Shown here: positions 15,767-23,893 of the stretch, piece after piece
How the letters are laid out: each line of letters starts with the position of its first letter
Numbering within the stretch: position 1 is the stretch's first letter
Assembly: GCA_023458035.1 (NCBI GenBank)
Contig: JAEXAX010000014.1
Span: 1-43,041 of the forward strand
Direction: 5' to 3'
Source of the DNA: Bacillota bacterium
GTDB taxonomy: Bacteria; Bacillota; Clostridia; Lachnospirales; Lachnospiraceae
Length of the DNA stretch: 43,041 nt
Made by a program: the position numbers and the translations under genes
Notes under the pieces: model-generated
What the model saw: only the letters and a program-made list of their open reading frames with translations
Told to the model about the DNA's origin: nothing
Databases searched by the model: none

Positions 15767-16273
15767 ATGTATCAAGTAGCAAAATTTGAAAAAATTTCAT
15801 TTAAGCAGTTTGCCGCCGCCTTCGGCGATCGACTGCAGCCTGAGCAGATTCGCCGGATATATGAAGATATTAAGCTGCCGCAAAGGGCCACCACCGGCAG
15901 TGCAGGCTATGACTTCTATCTGCCGCAGGGTGTAACTATCTTACCGGGCGAGCAGATCCTGATCCCAACCGGCATCCGTGTCAGAATCGAGGAGGGCTGG
16001 TTTCTGTCCTTGTTCCCGCGCAGCGGCTTGGGTTTTAAGTTCAGATTACAGTTGAATAACACAGTCGGCATCATTGACAGTGATTATTATAATTCTGATA
16101 ATGAGGGGCATATTTTTGCCAAACTAACCAATGCGTCAGTGGAAGGGAAAACCATAGAGCTGGCAGCCGGAGACGGCTTTATGCAGGGGATATTTCAACC
16201 GTACGGCATCACTGTAGATGACCGGACTGAGGCCAGACGAAACGGTGGTTTTGGCAGTACCTCGAAAAGATAG
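15767..16273 (+). CDS. dut: dUTP diphosphatase (trimeric type)
   Basis: Hydrolyses dUTP to dUMP and pyrophosphate, keeping uracil out of DNA and feeding thymidylate synthesis. In 168 residues four of the conserved trimeric motifs are clear: AGYD (46-49), PRSGLG (84-89), GIIDSDYY (101-108, with the catalytic-site Asp and Tyr) and the C-terminal Gly-rich RNGGFGST (158-165). An N-terminal extension of about 35 residues precedes the core. AAAGGAG sits 6 bases before the ATG. The ftsW-type gene starts 21 bases after the stop. Confidence 0.95.
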   Translation: MYQVAKFEKISFKQFAAAFGDRLQPEQIRRIYEDIKLPQRATTGSAGYDFYLPQGVTILPGEQILIPTGIRVRIEEGWFLSLFPRSGLGFKFRLQLNNTVGIIDSDYYNSDNEGHIFAKLTNASVEGKTIELAAGDGFMQGIFQPYGITVDDRTEARRNGGFGSTSKR

Positions 16274-16294
16274 TGTGTAAAAAAGGAAAGTGAT

Positions 16295-17566
16295 ATGTCT
16301 ATGCAAAAACAGGTTGTGACCAATAGGGTACCCGCAAGACGCAGACGGCCTGTTGCCAAGCAAAAACCGCAGATGGGCTTTCTGGAATTCTTGTTTGGCA
16401 AGCGGGGACAGCCGATTCATTTTCGTGAGTACGGAGTGGTGATCGGAGTCCTGTTGTTATCTCTGGTCGGTATCATTATCAATTACAGCATCATGAGCTT
16501 TCGTCAGCCCGGCTGGGGCAGTCTGATCAAATCGGTCGGCTTTTTGATCGTCGGCTTGATTGTCATGTACCTGGCTGCCGATATCGAGTACCGAGCGTAT
16601 GTGCCTATCGGTGTATTATTCTACGGAGCCAGTCTGATACTGATGATCGTAGTTCGCCTGATCGGAATAGAGATCAACGGAGCCAGACGTTGGCTTCGCT
16701 TCTTCGGAATTACCTTTCAGCCGTCGGAATTGGCCAAGGCGGCTCTGATCATGCTGATTCCTGCCCTGATCATCGCCTATAACGAAAAATTGAATCAATT
16801 GCGGGGGATTCTGGTTTGTATCGCCGTTACCGTTTTGCCGTTCGTTTTTGCTTGGAAGTTAACGGATAACTTCAGTACTGCGACCATCATTGCCGGTATT
16901 GCTGCCTTGATCGTAGCTGTTGCCAGAAAACCATGGAAATTACAGTTGTTCTTTATCCTCGGCACGATGATCGCCGTGGCACTGTTTATCGCGTTTGTCA
17001 TTGTCACGCATAAGAGTGGCAGTACGGTCGGTGGTTTTAGAGTCGGCCGTGTCAATGCCTGGTTGTTCCAGGATCCGGGAAATGCTATCAGTTATCAAAC
17101 CATGCAGAGTCTTTATGCCATCGGATCGGGCGGGATGTTCGGTCGTGGTATCGGCCGAAGCCTGCAGAAGCTTGGTTTTATACCGGAGGCGCAGAATGAT
17201 ATGGTCTTTTCGGTGCTGGCAGAAGAATTGGGGGTGATCGGAGTTATTTTGATTCTGATCTTATACGCTTATATCCTGTATCGGATTATGATGGTGGCTT
17301 ATAACAGTCCGAATGCCTACAGTTCGCTGGTCGTTTACGGTGTATTTTTCCATATCGCCCTGCAGGTTGTTCTGAATATTGCAGTTGTGACTAACTTGAT
17401 GCCGAATACAGGTGTTACCCTGCCCTTTATCAGTTCAGGCGGTACGTCGACGGTCATCCTGATGGGAGAATTGGGTCTGGTGTTGGGCGTCGCCAGAAGA
17501 ATGAAATTTAACGATCCTCGCGAAGCGACCGGTCAAAACAGCCCTGAGATTGAAAAAGGAAGGTAA
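16295..17566 (+). CDS. ftsW: FtsW/SpoVE-type SEDS peptidoglycan glycosyltransferase
   Basis: An integral membrane SEDS protein that polymerises glycan strands from lipid II together with a class B PBP. The 423-residue protein has a basic, cytoplasmic N-terminus of about 45 residues, then around ten membrane segments. Signature motifs are INGARRWLRFFGITFQPSELAK (22 residues, positions about 127-148), PEAQNDMVFSVLAEELG with the conserved Asp at 302, and PNTGVTLPFISSGGTS. The last motif and VLAEELG favour FtsW/SpoVE over RodA; the second SEDS gene of the window (41288) is the RodA type. AAGGAAAG precedes the ATG. uppP follows 6 bases after the stop. Confidence 0.88.
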   Translation: MSMQKQVVTNRVPARRRRPVAKQKPQMGFLEFLFGKRGQPIHFREYGVVIGVLLLSLVGIIINYSIMSFRQPGWGSLIKSVGFLIVGLIVMYLAADIEYRAYVPIGVLFYGASLILMIVVRLIGIEINGARRWLRFFGITFQPSELAKAALIMLIPALIIAYNEKLNQLRGILVCIAVTVLPFVFAWKLTDNFSTATIIAGIAALIVAVARKPWKLQLFFILGTMIAVALFIAFVIVTHKSGSTVGGFRVGRVNAWLFQDPGNAISYQTMQSLYAIGSGGMFGRGIGRSLQKLGFIPEAQNDMVFSVLAEELGVIGVILILILYAYILYRIMMVAYNSPNAYSSLVVYGVFFHIALQVVLNIAVVTNLMPNTGVTLPFISSGGTSTVILMGELGLVLGVARRMKFNDPREATGQNSPEIEKGR

Positions 17567-17572
17567 AACCAT

Positions 17573-18418
17573 ATGTTAAATTTATTAAAAGTCATTGTTT
17601 TGGGTATTCTAGAAGGAATCACCGAATGGCTGCCGGTCAGTAGCACCGGACACCTACAGTTGTTGCAGGATGTGTTAAAGCCGGGCTACAGTGATGCTTT
17701 TATGACCATGTTTCAGTTTGTCATTCAGCTGGGAGCCATCTTTGCGGTCATCCTACTGTACTGGAGTCGCGTTTGGCCGTTTCGCATGGAACACAGGGAT
17801 GACGGTCAAAAGGGCAGGCTTCGTGTCAGTCGTCGAATTATGATTCTGTGGTCGAAAATTATCATCGCCAGTATTCCGGCCGCTGTTCTCGGTCTGTTGC
17901 TGGATGATTTTGCCGATAAATATCTGCATAAGTCAACAGTAATTGCCATCGCTCTGATCGTTTACGGTATTATTTTTATTATTATGGAGCGTCGCAATGC
18001 CGGTTTGGCAGAAGAGGACTTCCGCGTTACGGACATCCGTGATTTGGACTACAAAACGGCACTGGGAATCGGTTTCTTCCAGGTGTTGGCCATCGTTCCG
18101 GGTACCAGTCGCTCCGGTTCAACCATCATCGGCTCGATGTTGCTTGGCACCAGTCGTAAGGTGGCGGCTACATTCTCGTTCTACATGGCCATCCCGATTA
18201 TGTTCGGCATCAGCTTTTTGAAAATCGTTAAATTCGGTTTTCATTTTACGGTGGTTGAGGCCGTTGCCTTACTGCTCGGCATGTTGGTATCCTTCGCTGT
18301 ATCGGTACTGGTCATCAGCTTCTTTATGAAATTCATCCGTAAGCACAGTTTTATCGGCTTTGGTTATTACCGCATAGCCCTTGGTATCTTGGTGCTGGTG
18401 GTTGGCTTCTTACAGTAA
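17573..18418 (+). CDS. uppP: Undecaprenyl-diphosphatase (bacitracin resistance type)
   Basis: Dephosphorylates undecaprenyl pyrophosphate on the outer face of the membrane so the lipid carrier can be reused; overexpression in several species gives bacitracin resistance, hence the name BacA. The 281-residue polytopic protein carries both active-site motifs, EGITEWLPVSSTGH (14-27) and PGTSRSGST (176-184). AAAGGAAGG precedes the ATG and overlaps the end of the ftsW gene. A Bce-type bacitracin-resistance module faces it from the opposite strand across a shared terminator. Confidence 0.97.
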   Translation: MLNLLKVIVLGILEGITEWLPVSSTGHLQLLQDVLKPGYSDAFMTMFQFVIQLGAIFAVILLYWSRVWPFRMEHRDDGQKGRLRVSRRIMILWSKIIIASIPAAVLGLLLDDFADKYLHKSTVIAIALIVYGIIFIIMERRNAGLAEEDFRVTDIRDLDYKTALGIGFFQVLAIVPGTSRSGSTIIGSMLLGTSRKVAATFSFYMAIPIMFGISFLKIVKFGFHFTVVEAVALLLGMLVSFAVSVLVISFFMKFIRKHSFIGFGYYRIALGILVLVVGFLQ

Positions 18419-18428
18419 GACGAACCTT

Positions 18429-18466
18429 AAAAGGCTCCCTTCGTATAACGAAGAGAGCCTTTTTTT
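18429..18466. terminator. Terminator between uppP and bceB
   Basis: AAAGGCTC (18430-18437) pairs with GAGCCTTT (18455-18462), and CTTCG (18439-18443) with CGAAG (18449-18453), separated by one C/A mismatch. The T-run reaches 18466 on the plus strand; a shorter TTTT on the minus side may serve the converging ABC gene. Confidence 0.85.
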
Positions 18467-18475
18467 CACGATTGT

Positions 18476-20542
18476 TTATGAAACGGCGATTCGTCTGTAA
18501 CCATGAGCGGTTAACAGATAAATCAGGATGTAGAAGATGGTAAACAGGATACAGGTGCCGCTAATGGTTTGTATGATCAGAGCGGTATCGATTATGCCCA
18601 TAATTTTGCTTAGGATGACCTGAATCATGCGGTAGGCAAAGACGATGTGTAACAGCGTCATCAGCATCGGTAAAAAGAATACCACGATAATCTGACGGCG
18701 GATGGTACTTTTGATATGTCGTTCGTCCAGTCCGACCTTCTTTAAGATTTTAAAGCGGGATCGATCTTCAAACCCTTCCGAAATCTGCTTATAATAGATG
18801 ATTAAAACTGTACCGGCCAAAAAGAGTAGGCCAAGAAAGATACCGATAAAAAAGAGTGAACCGATAACACCTAAATAGCGAGGCAGTTCGGCACTGCGGT
18901 GATTGTTTCCAAAACTGTAGTATCCTTTTTGAGAATTAAATCGATCCGGGAAGCGGGGTATTACATGTAAAATTTTATCCCGATCTGCCTGATTTGGTAT
19001 ATCGTAGCCGTAGGATTGAATCGCCCGAATGCCAACGAAGTTATGAACCGTGAAAAAGCTTAGCGGATCATTTGCCCAAAGTATCAAGCGGTTTTTTGCC
19101 AATTCATTGGAATGTACCGACATTAGCTGTATAACCTTTTTGTAATCCAGCATTTCTTTGATACGAACCTGCTTCTCACCGATTGTAATGACATCACCTG
19201 CTTTAAAGTGGTTACCTGAATCGGCCAGATATATTTCATCATCGGTTAACTGTAAAGCTGAGCCAAACACCTTTTTGAAAGAGTCGGGGGTTTGTAATGA
19301 CAGTATCCATTGCTGTGTGGAATCATCCGAGATCATGCGATCCTGATCCTCTCGTGTCCAGTTGAACTGATTATCGTTACGTTTGGCAACAATCTGAAAC
19401 TCAAGATTTTCACTCTCTTGAACCATCGGAACCTTGAATTCCGGTCCCTTATCGGCACCGCTTTCGGTTATCGGCCGAGACCAGATCAACTCATCGGCGG
19501 CAAGATAAAATTTACTTCTCATCTCATCGATGCTGTATCCGTATTGCAGCTGATATTCTAATGTTACATTCAGCTCACTGGGATAATTAACTTTAATAAA
19601 GGCTTCGGTGTCCATAAACAGAGCAGTGGTGGTGGCTACCGTAACCAAGGTCATGGTGCTGAGGATACAGATGGAAGCCAGTCCGATGGCGTTCTTACGC
19701 ATCCGAAACAATAGGTTTGAAACCGTAATCATATTTTTGGTGCGATAGTAGAAACGGTCTCGATGCTGTAACCACTTTAGTAAAGCCAGTGTCCCGGCAT
19801 GGAAAAGCAGATAGGTGGCCAAAATGACGAGGATGGTGGCCTGAAAGAAGCGGGTGATGGCACTGATCTTCGGTTCTACAGTCCAGGCCAGATAATAGGC
19901 AAAAGCCAAGAGGGCAAAACCGATCAGAGCCTTGGGAAGTAAGAAACGAGTCTTCTTCTCACCTTTATTCTTATCTTTAAGCAACTCCAACGTTTTCATT
20001 CTACCAAGACGGTAGCTGTTTATCATAGGCACAATAGTAAAAATAATGATGGCCACCAATACAGTAATCAAGACATTGGTCATCGAAAAGACCGGCTTTA
20101 AGGTAGTCGAAACTCGTACAATGCGCAGTAGCAGGGTGTACATAAATCGATCCAGTACTATCCCAAACAGCAAGCTGATGAGCAGCGAGCCGCCGGCAAA
20201 CACCAAGTTTTCGATTAATAGCATGGCATGTAAATGTTTCTTTTCCAGTCCCAGGATATGATAAAGCCCCAGTTCTTTTGAGCGGTTCTTCATGACAAAA
20301 CTATTGGCATATAGGATGATGACCAGAGCGGTAATGCAAACCACATAGGCACCCAGATTGAGGATACTTTTGGTAGCGTTGGAAAATATCATCTCTGTAA
20401 TATGCGGATTTCTCATCAGTGAGATGAAGATGTACAAAATGCTGAGGTTGGTGATGACAGCCAATGAATAGGGGATATATAACTGACGATTTTTATACAG
20501 ATTGGTAATCGCAAGCCTAGATACTAACTTTGACATAGTCAT
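18476..20542 (-). CDS. bceB: BceB-type ABC transporter permease
   Basis: Permease of a peptide-antibiotic resistance/sensing transporter (BceB/VraG/YxdM family), which frees lipid II-cycle intermediates from compounds such as bacitracin and reports transport activity to its cognate kinase. The 688-residue protein has about ten membrane helices and the diagnostic large extracellular domain (about residues 311-556) between helices 7 and 8. The N-terminal four-helix block carries the FtsX-like segment KNRSKELGLYHILG. The start overlaps the ATPase stop by 4 bases (ATGA) and a second in-frame ATG lies two codons on. The substrate cannot be decided from sequence. Confidence 0.9.
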   Translation of the reverse strand: MTMSKLVSRLAITNLYKNRQLYIPYSLAVITNLSILYIFISLMRNPHITEMIFSNATKSILNLGAYVVCITALVIILYANSFVMKNRSKELGLYHILGLEKKHLHAMLLIENLVFAGGSLLISLLFGIVLDRFMYTLLLRIVRVSTTLKPVFSMTNVLITVLVAIIIFTIVPMINSYRLGRMKTLELLKDKNKGEKKTRFLLPKALIGFALLAFAYYLAWTVEPKISAITRFFQATILVILATYLLFHAGTLALLKWLQHRDRFYYRTKNMITVSNLLFRMRKNAIGLASICILSTMTLVTVATTTALFMDTEAFIKVNYPSELNVTLEYQLQYGYSIDEMRSKFYLAADELIWSRPITESGADKGPEFKVPMVQESENLEFQIVAKRNDNQFNWTREDQDRMISDDSTQQWILSLQTPDSFKKVFGSALQLTDDEIYLADSGNHFKAGDVITIGEKQVRIKEMLDYKKVIQLMSVHSNELAKNRLILWANDPLSFFTVHNFVGIRAIQSYGYDIPNQADRDKILHVIPRFPDRFNSQKGYYSFGNNHRSAELPRYLGVIGSLFFIGIFLGLLFLAGTVLIIYYKQISEGFEDRSRFKILKKVGLDERHIKSTIRRQIIVVFFLPMLMTLLHIVFAYRMIQVILSKIMGIIDTALIIQTISGTCILFTIFYILIYLLTAHGYRRIAVS

Positions 20543-21300
20543 TCACCCCCTGCAGCACTCATCATGGTCAAGGTATCGGAAATCTTCTGGAACATTTCGC
20601 GGTCGGTCGCCTGTCCTCTAAACAGTTGATGGTAGAGCATCCCGTCTTTGATAAATAACACACGCCCGGCTTTGCTGGCTGCGGTGATACTGTGGGTAAC
20701 CATCAGAATTGTCTGTCCGGCAGTGTTGATGCTTTCAAATATATCCATGATGTTGGCAGCTGATTTGGAATCCAGCGCACCGGTCGGTTCATCCGCCAGC
20801 AAAAGTGAGGGATTTGCGATCAATGCTCTGGCGATGGCCACCCGCTGCTGCTGGCCGCCGGATAATTCATACGGATATTGCTTCAAATGGTTGTTAAGTC
20901 CCAGCTTGGAAGCTATTTCCCTGACGGCGTCGTCGGCCGGACCCTGTAAGGAGTTGGACAGTACCAGCGGTAGTATGATATTATCCTGAGCCGACAGGCT
21001 GTCCAATAGATTAAAATCCTGAAAAACGAAGCCAAGATGTTCCCGGCGGAAGGAAGCCGCCTTGCTTTCCGGTATGGATTGCATATCGGTACCGTTTAAA
21101 ATGACCGAGCCGGCGGTTGGACGATCGAGGGTTCCCAGAATATTCAGCAGGGTCGTTTTGCCGGATCCGGACTCACCCATGATGGCCACGAATTCTCCTT
21201 CCTCAACAGAAAAATGAATATCACGCAAAGCCTCTACCTGCTGAGTACCAAATCTGGTCTGATAGATACGATTGATGTGATTAACTTGTAATAAACTCAT
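20539..21300 (-). CDS. bceA: BceA-type ABC transporter ATP-binding protein
   Basis: The 253-residue ATPase drives the adjacent BceB-type permease. It has Walker A GESGSGKTT (42-50), the signature LSGGQ (146-150), Walker B LLLADE (166-171) followed by PTGALD typical of the MacB/LolD/BceA group, and a switch His in VTHS. AAAGGAGG gives a strong ribosome site 5 bases before the ATG. A BceR-type operator and a TATGAT box lie in the 131-base gap upstream, so expression should be induced by the neighbouring two-component system. Confidence 0.93.
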   Translation of the reverse strand: MSLLQVNHINRIYQTRFGTQQVEALRDIHFSVEEGEFVAIMGESGSGKTTLLNILGTLDRPTAGSVILNGTDMQSIPESKAASFRREHLGFVFQDFNLLDSLSAQDNIILPLVLSNSLQGPADDAVREIASKLGLNNHLKQYPYELSGGQQQRVAIARALIANPSLLLADEPTGALDSKSAANIMDIFESINTAGQTILMVTHSITAASKAGRVLFIKDGMLYHQLFRGQATDREMFQKISDTLTMMSAAGGE

Positions 21301-21329
21301 ATTGCCTCCTTTTGCTTGTTTTCTGTCCC

Positions 21330-21415
21330 ATCATAACCCGCTTAGGCCGGTGGCTGCCATAATTCAGGATGACAATTTGGCCCCCGAAGCTTACAGTTTT
21401 GTAAGATACGGGGGC
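21330..21415 (-). promoter_or_regulatory. BceR-type operator and bceAB promoter
   Basis: The inverted repeat TTACA-GTTT-TGTAA (21391-21404) matches the operator described for BceR-like regulators (TNACA-N4-TGTAA). It is nested in a longer palindrome: CTTACA/TGTAAG flanked after three unpaired bases each side by GCCCCCG (21380-21386)/CGGGGGC (21409-21415). About 55 bases further towards bceA on the minus strand is TATGAT (21330-21335), with no usable -35 in front, as expected of an activator-dependent promoter. The hairpin may also attenuate read-through from bceRS. Confidence 0.7.
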
Positions 21416-21431
21416 AATACCGGAAGCTTGC

Positions 21432-22457
21432 TTATTCTTTTGGACTGAAAGGTTCATCCGGAAGTGTCAATGAAAACAGACTGCCTTGCCCGGGCTGCGA
21501 GGAAATGCGTATATTTACATGCAGACGATCGGCAATCATCTTGGCCAAATATAAACCCAGACCGGAGGAGGTGTTTTTTTCATGACCGTTGAAGCCGGTA
21601 AAGCTACGCTCAAAAATCAGCGGTAGATCAGCGGACCGGATACCGATCCCGGTATCTCCGACGACCAACTGCTGTCCCAAACGATAGATCATAATTGTTC
21701 CGCCCGGAGCAGTGTATTTTAAGGCATTGGCCAAAAGCTGTTCAATCAGGATTGACAACCATTTTTCATCACTGACCACAGTCCAGGACGAATCCACATG
21801 CAGTTCAAGATTGATTCGGTTTCGGATAAAAAACAGGGCATACTTTTTGACCAGTTCATTTACTGTATGTTCCACTGTAAAACAGCGTGGCTGCAGATCC
21901 TGATGAAAGGATTCCATCCTTAGATAGTGCAGGACATGCTCGGCGTATTGGCGTATTTTAAACAGCTCGCCCTCCAGCTGTTGCCGCGCCTCGCTTTCCG
22001 GTAAACTTTCGACAAGCAGAGAAGCGGCAGCAATCGGAGTTTTGATCTGATGTCCCCAGACTGTATAATAATCCAGACGACGACTTTTTGTTTCGGAAAC
22101 GACTTCGGTAGCCTTGCGCAAAGCTGCCGTCTGTTCATCGAGGGCAGAAAGCAGCAGCTGGCAATCAAGCTCGGCCGGTTGTTTACTGTGGCCGCCAAGC
22201 TTGACAGCTGTGATGCTGTCATAGATTTGATATATTCGCCGACAGTACAGAATCAAATCGATCAACAGACAGCCGATCAGCAGTAAGGACTGCAGTAAGA
22301 TAATATAAGAAACAAAATCTGTTATATTATGAAAAAAATAGTCCAAACTGGCGGTCAACAGCAGTAGCGGCAGGCTGCAGAGCAGCCAACATCGTCGGTC
22401 ACGCAGCCATGAAGGCAGTGCCCGACGCAGTAAAGAAAAACGTAGTCTGGGATTCAT
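21432..22457 (-). CDS. bceS: BceS-type intramembrane-sensing histidine kinase
   Basis: A 341-residue kinase with two N-terminal membrane helices (about 23-40 and 49-70) joined by a very short extracytoplasmic loop, the mark of the intramembrane-sensing class that detects signals through a BceAB transporter rather than directly. The phospho-accepting His is H136 in VWGHQIKTP; N box N244 (LLANALKYT), G1 box DTGIG (268-272) and G2 box GLGL (299-302) are all present. Its start overlaps the response regulator stop by 4 bases. The predicted partner is the BceA/BceB transporter just downstream. Confidence 0.93.
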   Translation of the reverse strand: MNPRLRFSLLRRALPSWLRDRRCWLLCSLPLLLLTASLDYFFHNITDFVSYIILLQSLLLIGCLLIDLILYCRRIYQIYDSITAVKLGGHSKQPAELDCQLLLSALDEQTAALRKATEVVSETKSRRLDYYTVWGHQIKTPIAAASLLVESLPESEARQQLEGELFKIRQYAEHVLHYLRMESFHQDLQPRCFTVEHTVNELVKKYALFFIRNRINLELHVDSSWTVVSDEKWLSILIEQLLANALKYTAPGGTIMIYRLGQQLVVGDTGIGIRSADLPLIFERSFTGFNGHEKNTSSGLGLYLAKMIADRLHVNIRISSQPGQGSLFSLTLPDEPFSPKE

Positions 22458-23128
22458 CGCAATACCCCGTAGCCAAGCCCTTTTTTGGTTTGGATATAAT
22501 CTGTCAAACTGTAATCCGCCAGCTTACGCCGAAGTCTGGCCATATTGACGGTTAGCGTGTTATCATCGACGAACAGGTCACTCTGCCATAACTCTTGCAT
22601 CAATCTGTCACGGGATACGAAGCTGCCCCGGGCAGTCATCAGGCAGTGTAAAATATGAAATTCATTTTTGGTTAGAGGAATGGAGCGTCCGTTATATAAA
22701 GCCTGAAGGCTTTTGGTATCCAAACACAGTCCGTCGTATTCCAGCCAGCCCTCCTCAGCACCGAACTCATAAGTGCGTCGCAGCAAGCCTTGCACCTTGG
22801 CTGCTAAAATGCTGCTTTCAAATGGTTTGGTGATATAGTCATCGGCTCCCATATTGATCGACAGAACCACTTCTCCGGCCGCATCATGGGAAGAAACGAT
22901 CAATACCGGCACCGTCGATATTTTGCGGATTTCCTGTAGCCAATAATGGCCGCTGAAATATGGCAGACTGATATCCATAATCACCAGATGCGGATTTTCC
23001 TGTAAAAAAACTGTCAACACTTTATCAAATTCATTGATCTCAATCATCTGATGGCCCCAGCCGCTGAGCAGTTCGGTTACGGAACGACGGATCACCGGAT
23101 CATCTTCAACAATTAGAATCTTATGCAT
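22454..23128 (-). CDS. bceR: BceR-type response regulator (OmpR family)
   Basis: A 224-residue regulator with a receiver domain (acidic pair D9/D10, phospho-acceptor D52 in VIMDISLP, S80, K101 in ITKPF) and a C-terminal winged helix DNA-binding domain (about 128-222) with SVSRD-like turn and RRKL recognition-helix end. AAGGAGGG precedes the ATG. It is first in a bceR-bceS-bceA-bceB order on the minus strand. The TTACA-N4-TGTAA site upstream of bceA is its probable target. Confidence 0.93.
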   Translation of the reverse strand: MHKILIVEDDPVIRRSVTELLSGWGHQMIEINEFDKVLTVFLQENPHLVIMDISLPYFSGHYWLQEIRKISTVPVLIVSSHDAAGEVVLSINMGADDYITKPFESSILAAKVQGLLRRTYEFGAEEGWLEYDGLCLDTKSLQALYNGRSIPLTKNEFHILHCLMTARGSFVSRDRLMQELWQSDLFVDDNTLTVNMARLRRKLADYSLTDYIQTKKGLGYGVLR

Positions 23129-23160
23129 AATCCCTCCTTAAAAAATATCAGCTTTATCAT

Positions 23161-23189
23161 ATCATATCCTACGGTGTCTTGCCAGACAA
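23161..23189 (-). promoter_or_regulatory. Promoter for bceRS
   Basis: On the minus strand TTGTCT (23184-23189), a 17-base spacer and TATGAT (23161-23166) precede bceR. Its -35 abuts the -35 of the divergent promoter, and both lie on the inverted repeat TGTCT-N4-AGACA (23175-23188). Confidence 0.55.
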
Positions 23190-23208
23190 GTCAGCTGTAT
23201 GCTATGAT
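23179..23208 (+). promoter_or_regulatory. Promoter for the HAD-miaB-mutS run
   Basis: TTGCCA (23179-23184), an 18-base spacer and TATGAT (23203-23208) lie 32 bases upstream of the HAD gene. This is the best promoter seen for the long plus-strand gene run that continues to the window end. Confidence 0.6.
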
Positions 23209-23240
23209 AAAATGTAAAAATATTTAGAAATGAGGGTCGT

Positions 23241-23888
23241 ATGCGAGAGTTTAAGGGAGTCATCATGGACCTGGACGGGACGGTGCTGGATTCAGCCCAT
23301 GTCTGGTCAAGGGTGGATGAAATTTTCTTACAGAGGCGTGGTTTTGCGGTGCCGGATGATTATATGGAGGCCATCAGTACCATCGGCTTTAGCAGGGCGG
23401 CGGATTATACCATAACCCGCTTCAGGCTGAATGAGGAACCACAAGCCATTATGGCGGAATGGTTAGCGCTGGCCGGTGAAGCATATGCCAACGATGTCGG
23501 ATTGAAGCCGGGGGTCTATGCCTATCTGGAACATCTGCAGAGGCTGCAGATACCGGTGGCAGTGGCCACTTCCAATCACCCCGATCTGTATCGGTCGGCA
23601 CTGGATCGAAACGGGATTACCCGCTTTTTTAGCGCCCACACGGTGGCGGCTGAAGTCAAGACCGGTAAGGATCAGCCGGATATCTACCATCTGGCCGCCT
23701 CCAAACTGGGCTTGGCCGCCTCCGATTGTCTGGTGTTTGAAGACATCGTCGAAGCGGCCCGCGGAGCGAAGAAAGCCGGCGCAGCTGTCATAGGCGTTTT
23801 TGATATTGCCGTGAAACAACATTTTGAAATGCTGCGGCAGGTGACTGACAGAGTGATATACGACTTTCGCGAATTGATAGAGGAGTAA
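23241..23888 (+). CDS. HAD-superfamily hydrolase (beta-phosphoglucomutase/phosphatase-like)
   Basis: A 215-residue cytoplasmic HAD subfamily IA protein. Motif I is DLDGTVLDS with nucleophile D10 and acid/base D12; motif II is VATSN; the motif III Lys is in EVKTGKDQPDIY; motif IV is VFEDIVEAARGAKKAGA. A four-helix cap lies between motifs I and II. Such proteins are sugar-phosphate or nucleotide phosphatases or phosphomutases; the substrate is not readable from the sequence. The ribosome site (GAGGG) is modest. It is the first gene of the plus-strand run and ends 5 bases before miaB. Confidence 0.85.
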   Translation: MREFKGVIMDLDGTVLDSAHVWSRVDEIFLQRRGFAVPDDYMEAISTIGFSRAADYTITRFRLNEEPQAIMAEWLALAGEAYANDVGLKPGVYAYLEHLQRLQIPVAVATSNHPDLYRSALDRNGITRFFSAHTVAAEVKTGKDQPDIYHLAASKLGLAASDCLVFEDIVEAARGAKKAGAAVIGVFDIAVKQHFEMLRQVTDRVIYDFRELIEE

Positions 23889-23893
23889 AGAAA

